From assembly GCA_037447655.1 (NCBI GenBank), contig JBBHKE010003410.1, positions 334,106-398,105 of the forward strand: 64,000 nucleotides of DNA. Direction: 5' to 3'. Each line of letters opens with the position of its first letter. The stretch's first letter is position 1. Below, one piece after another: positions 59,547 to 64,000 of the stretch. The notes below the pieces were generated by a model. It saw only the letters and a list, made by a program, of their open reading frames with translations, made no database searches and had not been told where the DNA came from. The position numbers were made by a program, and so were the translations under genes. The DNA comes from Zygnema cylindricum. Taxonomy: Eukaryota > Streptophyta > Zygnematophyceae > Zygnematales > Zygnemataceae.

Positions 59547-62326
59547 TCACCGGAACATGTCTTCCCGTTCTCTCATTTTGCAAACCAGCAACCAAACCTT
59601 CGCCTAAAAACCAGCTTGTTTACCCACCAATTTGTTCTTTGAGACTGTCTAAATAACATCCATGGACAGCTCACCAACTAACTATTCCTCAAATTCCTCT
59701 CCGACTAGCCCTGTAAGAGATTCCTTTACCAGCAAAAACAATTCCCCTCTTAACATGGGAGACTTATTTGCTGCAATCCACCATGACCTGACTTAAATGA
59801 ACGTGTCACCTTCTCAAATTCATGGAAGCCTAAGTGTATGCAATTAACAAGCCACAAAGTCCATATCCTTTGTACGAAAGAGCAAAGTGCATATGAAGTT
59901 ATCAACTAATGCAGAGCTAAAAACTAACTTGTGAGGAGGAAAACAAGAAAAAAACTGCACCTGTGACCCATCTCTTGTCAACATCATGTGCTCCGGTGCT
60001 GGTAGGCCATTGGGACTCTTAGAAAGGCTAACACTTCTGACTCTCTTCTTTGCTTCCAAATACTTTTCATAAGCATACCATCCAATCCCGCAAGAATTCA
60101 CCGTAAGGCCGGCGAGGTTGGTCACACTCAACTGCAACACAGCTTTACGCCCGTCAAACTCTCCTCCTATAACACACATCATCACAGTAATTACATGCGA
60201 TGCTGACGGCAGATTAAAAACCATGCTTCAAGGTTTTTAAATTAAAAAAACTCAAAATGGCAAGAAACATGCAACTGCGCGAAGATTTCCAGACACACGT
60301 AGCTCAAGTAGGAAAATCAACGGGGCATAGGCATCGTTGATCTACACAGTGAAATAATCTTATACGAAATCAGCACAAAAAATTACTATCCAAAAACTTA
60401 CCCTTACATCACCAAAAGCGAATAGGCCACCAAAACCCTGCAATATGGACTTTGTCCGCCCTGAAACAAAACAATATAACATAAAAATTAGCGAGGGCTC
60501 TAGTCATGTTATTAGGTTCAGAAAAATTACAATAGGAAGTGGCAAATATTCTTATACAGCAGCGAACAACACCTCTTGCATTTTAAAAATACATAAAAAT
60601 CTGTCAAGTTCACAAATCAAACAAATCAAACACTTATGTAATCAGTTTAAATGGCTGTTCTAAAGCCCTCATTTTTTTTTCAGATTGCTGGATATAGCTG
60701 GCTTACCAACAATTGAGGTTGTGAGAGAATCGTTGACAAGTGTGCAGAGATATGTGGCCAAATTGAGCACGAAAGCTGATGCACATGAAGTGATAAAATA
60801 AAAAATAAACATTGGTTCTCCAGTGTGCGGGGCACTAATCAGCGCTGTCCCCTCTCCGTTGAGTAGAACAAATAGAAAGGAGAAAGGCAAAGACCAGCAA
60901 TTATTATAGAATAGCAATGTGAAAGAATCCAGCTGTAACTCATCCCCTAGCTTTCCAACTATGACCACATATGCTGCTGTTGCTACAGCAGAGGAAAGTG
61001 CTAGAATGTATCCCGCCAGATCAAATGTCAGATCACCTAAGCCAGCAATAAAACCTCCGAGGGTTGTCATGTAAACAGATAGCTGCACCCGAGTGGAAGC
61101 TTTTTTTCCACGCATGACGTAATCCAAAATAAGCACAGATGGTGTAGTTGCACTCTTCAATACACCATACATAGGAATGTTGACTCGATTCAAAGCAGAC
61201 ATGTCCAGTAGGAGCTTAAGAAGGAAAGCGAATGAAAGAAGGAACACCTGTGGAACAACGAAGCAAACATATTCATGATTACAAGCATACACTATGCAAC
61301 TCATATTGCACCCAGAACTTAACCTTTCTTTATTTTTCTTTCAGAATGTTAACTATCTCTGATAACTATGAAAATCAAACAAACTAAAGTCCTAAGAGTT
61401 GATAAGGTAAACCCTAGCCCAGGTTGCTCGCTGAAGAACTTGATATGACCACCAATAAACTACTAATTTGGTAACGCAGGAATTTATCGATGCGTCATGC
61501 TATCCAACTTCCATATTGTTGTACATGCAACAAGAAATCATAGTTTCAGAAACATAAAGAAATGGTTTAACAGACAAATTAGGTTACATGAAGTTTATAG
61601 AAACCCAGGTGAAATTAACACAAGATATGCACAGGCATAAAAATAAGCCAGCCCCCCATTCTGGAACTACTACCATCCCCCTTTGAAAAGGATCTGCTAA
61701 AATAGGCATGTTTCCAGTTAACGCCACTTGCCGAAGACAAAATATTACCAGAGGCTTTATTAACAAACATTGTAATAACTGCTGAGCTCCTAAGAAGAAA
61801 TCGAATTCTGCCACCAACAGATCTAGCACGAACAATTGGTGGCGAAAATCTGTGTAAGAAAATGCATTACAAAATTGAAGCCTTAATTCAGTAACAAAAC
61901 TAATTGCCCTACGGAGACAGCAGTGGCTCACCCGTTTGAAGATATACAGCTGGAAGTTTCCCAATCGAATAATTCCCACATTACGCATCAAGCTGAGTAG
62001 TGCGAGAGTGAAGACAGTTTGACCAAGGACTAAAGTATAAGGATAATTAAACTTGTAGACATGGAATATGGCTTTATTGATAAAAACACTCGCCACAGAC
62101 ATGCCACCTGCAACAGTGTAATCACAGCAGTGTGAAATATTTTAAAAAACATATTAAAGGGGAAAGAGAAAAACATTTTCAAATGTAGAAAATGAAGCCA
62201 GCAACTATGAGTTGTGTCGTCAACCACACGTCCTTGAATTGGAAATTCCTGATTAAAGATAAAGTAAGGTCAGATTTTCCGCTTACCATAAAAGAAGGCT
62301 GTAATGACACCTTTGTAGGACGTCAT
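59547..62326 (-). CDS. nucleotide-sugar transporter of the TPT/NST family
   Basis: Six coding exons are proposed: 62326-62287, 62107-61932, 61247-60707, 60460-60402, 60158-59961 and 59603-59547, about 356 residues, the usual length. It is a multi-pass Golgi or ER antiporter exchanging a nucleotide sugar for a nucleotide monophosphate; the substrate is unknown, with UDP-GlcNAc (UGNT1-like) one possibility. Typical features include FYGGMSVASVFINKAIF at the start, the ALNRVNIPMYGVLKSATTPS block, GKLGDELQLDSFTLLFYNN, SLTTSIVGRTKSILQGFGGL and a terminal helix TVNSCGIGWYAYEKY. About ten hydrophobic segments are visible. The first four exons are firm. The acceptor before FDGRK is a purine-rich GGAGGAGAG, and the last 18-residue exon is provisional. 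The start is the first ATG after an in-frame TGA. Confidence 0.82.
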
Positions 62327-63767
62327 GGCTCCCAAAGGTCAAAGCCTTCCTCGGATTTGCCACAATCCTTAGGATCAGACGCAGACAATCACCTAGTTTT
62401 GCAATCAAACATCGCCTTCAAATTTCCTCTCTTAGTCTAAGTTCTGACAAGTTGATTTTCTTGCATTGACAAGGCTCGGATTTTCTCTATGATGTTCAGC
62501 AGCTCTAATCCTTGATCAAGAAAAAATGCGATCATTTTCTCCATCTTTGAAGCATTTGGATGGAGGAATGTCACGTGACAACACTCTCAATAGGAATTCA
62601 AAACTCCCCGTGATAAAGAGGATGCAACCATGGACAATAATCTCGGATACGTAAAAATGGGAAATCTTGAAAATAAACACTATTATCCGCAACGCAATCT
62701 GCCTTATGGATAAGAGCTTAGATCCCTTTAACTGACAAAATTGAGGGACAAGAGACAAATCGCTACCAGATAGACAAAAACCAGATAAAGAAAACACAAA
62801 ATTCCACAACTCAGATTCAGAGACGGAAAGGAGAAAGCATAAAACACAATAGACGTGCCTAAACTTTCTGCAAGGAAAATTTCCTCTGTAGCAACGACCC
62901 AGAGCGAAGTGCTGTGAAGCAAGTACACAACAGCTATTCAAAGTCCCTTAACAATGCATATTGTAGGCAGGTTGAGTGTGAACACACTGCAGTAGTTTAC
63001 GACAATCCTTGGCTTGCTTTAAAACCTAGCTTTAAAAGCTTACCAGCCATACGGAACTGTAACGCTTGAATGTGCGAACACGCTATATATGGGACAAACG
63101 TACTATACGCATATTTAACCATACGATAACGCTTACAAGGCGGGATTGCCACATACAATATTACCATACTTTCTGCACAATTACAACTTATGACACTATA
63201 CCAGCAGACATATCTGCGACAAAACAGATCCGGGGTCACGGCAAGAAGCCAAGCAATCACTTGATCGCCAAGAGGTCATCCCACGTGGCGCCAATTAGCA
63301 GCAATTGCCACTTGGCATTCAGTTACATGGTCCACTGTAAGTAGCATGGACATAATTTTACTATGGATTGAAACGTATTTTCACTATTTGATCCCTTTTG
63401 GTGCACTGCCCATCGGAGTCAAAGGCTTTTAACATTTACGATCGAACGTTGGATTTTGTTATTCACTGAAGCATGTGAATCGAACGGTAACGGTCATACT
63501 TTTTGATCTTGATGTCACAATTGAAATTTGAAAAACAGTGTGATGAAAAGGAGAAAAGTTACTTCCGAGGGCCGGAAGTGTATCAAATCGTAGAGATACT
63601 CAAGTACGTCACTGTAGCGTAGTGTTGCTTATCGAACCGAATTCAGATAATGTCTGTCCAATATTCGACGATCGGTGGGTACCGACTTCCACCAGTTTTC
63701 GCTTCGATTTCAAGTTTTTGTTTTTGGTTGTGTGCACTAATCGCGTTAGGTACAGTACACTGTAGAG
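62327..63767. other. gene-free region upstream of the transporter
   Basis: Presumed promoter and leader of the transporter gene. Overlapping minus frames at 62516-62941 and 62728-62928 are hydrophobic and Cys/Ser-rich without a known motif. Nothing else was recognised. Confidence 0.4.
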
Positions 63768-63769
63768 TA

Positions 63770-64000
63770 CACCGCGAATCGTTATTAGCGTTATGAACTC
63801 TATATCGGCGCCCCCAAACTTTGATTCTAAAACCCGAAATAGAATTGATAATACTAAATTTTCCTTTACGTTAATTACAGTTCTAGAGAATTAACGTTCA
63901 TAATTCTAATTTATGATAATATTGAATAGTGTGGTGTACGGACTTGTCAGTTCGTACAAAAAAGTAATTTATTAAGTAAAAAAGTACGAAACATGGATTT
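63770..64000 (+). mobile_element. TA-flanked MITE, left part, cut by the window end
   Basis: It begins CACCGCGAATCGTTATTAGCG after TA (63768-63769). The first ~50 bp (ATGAACTCTATATCGGCGCC) follow the short subtype. From about 63900 it carries the long-subtype core TAGTGTGGTGTACGG and TCAGTTCGTACAAAA, so it links the short and long forms. Confidence 0.85.

Noticed and set aside
1-64000. CRISPR arrays, bacterial operons or a biosynthetic gene cluster
   Set aside because: The only regular repeats are micro- and minisatellites without unique spacers, and the genes are intron-containing plant genes without a shared pathway.

Overview
This is nuclear DNA from a land plant, or at least a streptophyte. 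It is AT-rich, with multi-exon genes, canonical GT-AG introns (plus one GC-AG intron), long spacers and abundant decayed transposons. Four of the six genes have close relatives in the plant lineage: an AKS/FBH-type bHLH factor, a VAS1/ISS1-type aromatic aminotransferase, a PP2C59/WIN2-type phosphatase and a plant-style nucleotide-sugar transporter. Spacing of about one gene per 10 kb and the intron style would suit a seed-free plant such as a bryophyte, but I cannot fix the species.

Layout: 1-4.4 kb holds the 5' part of a broken Ty1/copia retrotransposon on the minus strand, running off the left edge. 4.4-12.8 kb is gene-free, with one TA-flanked MITE remnant and possible decayed transposon reading frames. 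12.8-15.5 kb (-) is a bHLH transcription factor. 15.5-28.4 kb is gene-free and carries a three-layer nested DNA-transposon insertion at 25.15-26.74 kb. 28.4-32.1 kb (-) is an FtsJ/adrift-type RNA 2'-O-methyltransferase, head-to-head with a VAS1-like aminotransferase at 33.5-39.1 kb (+). Two nearly full-length MITEs, a 46-bp mini-element and a degenerate minisatellite fill 39.6-41.6 kb. 41.7-44.5 kb (+) is a GRAM-domain protein. 49.0-52.9 kb (-) is a PP2C phosphatase whose last exon lies beyond a 1.8-kb intron containing a GAT microsatellite. A 157-bp foldback element sits just upstream of it. 53.3-59.5 kb is gene-free, with another MITE, a 48-bp GC-rich minisatellite and a LINE-like 3' end with poly(A). 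59.5-62.3 kb (-) is a nucleotide-sugar transporter. A further MITE starts at 63.77 kb and leaves the window.

The genes look like unrelated single-copy housekeeping or regulatory genes; nothing suggests a cluster acting together. The most distinctive content is the MITE family. Its members are flanked by TA, start CACCGC(C/G)AATCG, carry TTAGCG-type subterminal motifs and share a core TAGTGTGGTGTACGG. They occur in long (~540-565 bp), short (~200 bp) and 46-bp forms. One long copy hosts a hAT-like element with a perfect 8-bp target duplication, and that element hosts a short MITE.

Exon boundaries were read by eye from splice sites, frame continuity and family knowledge; no alignment or expression data were available.
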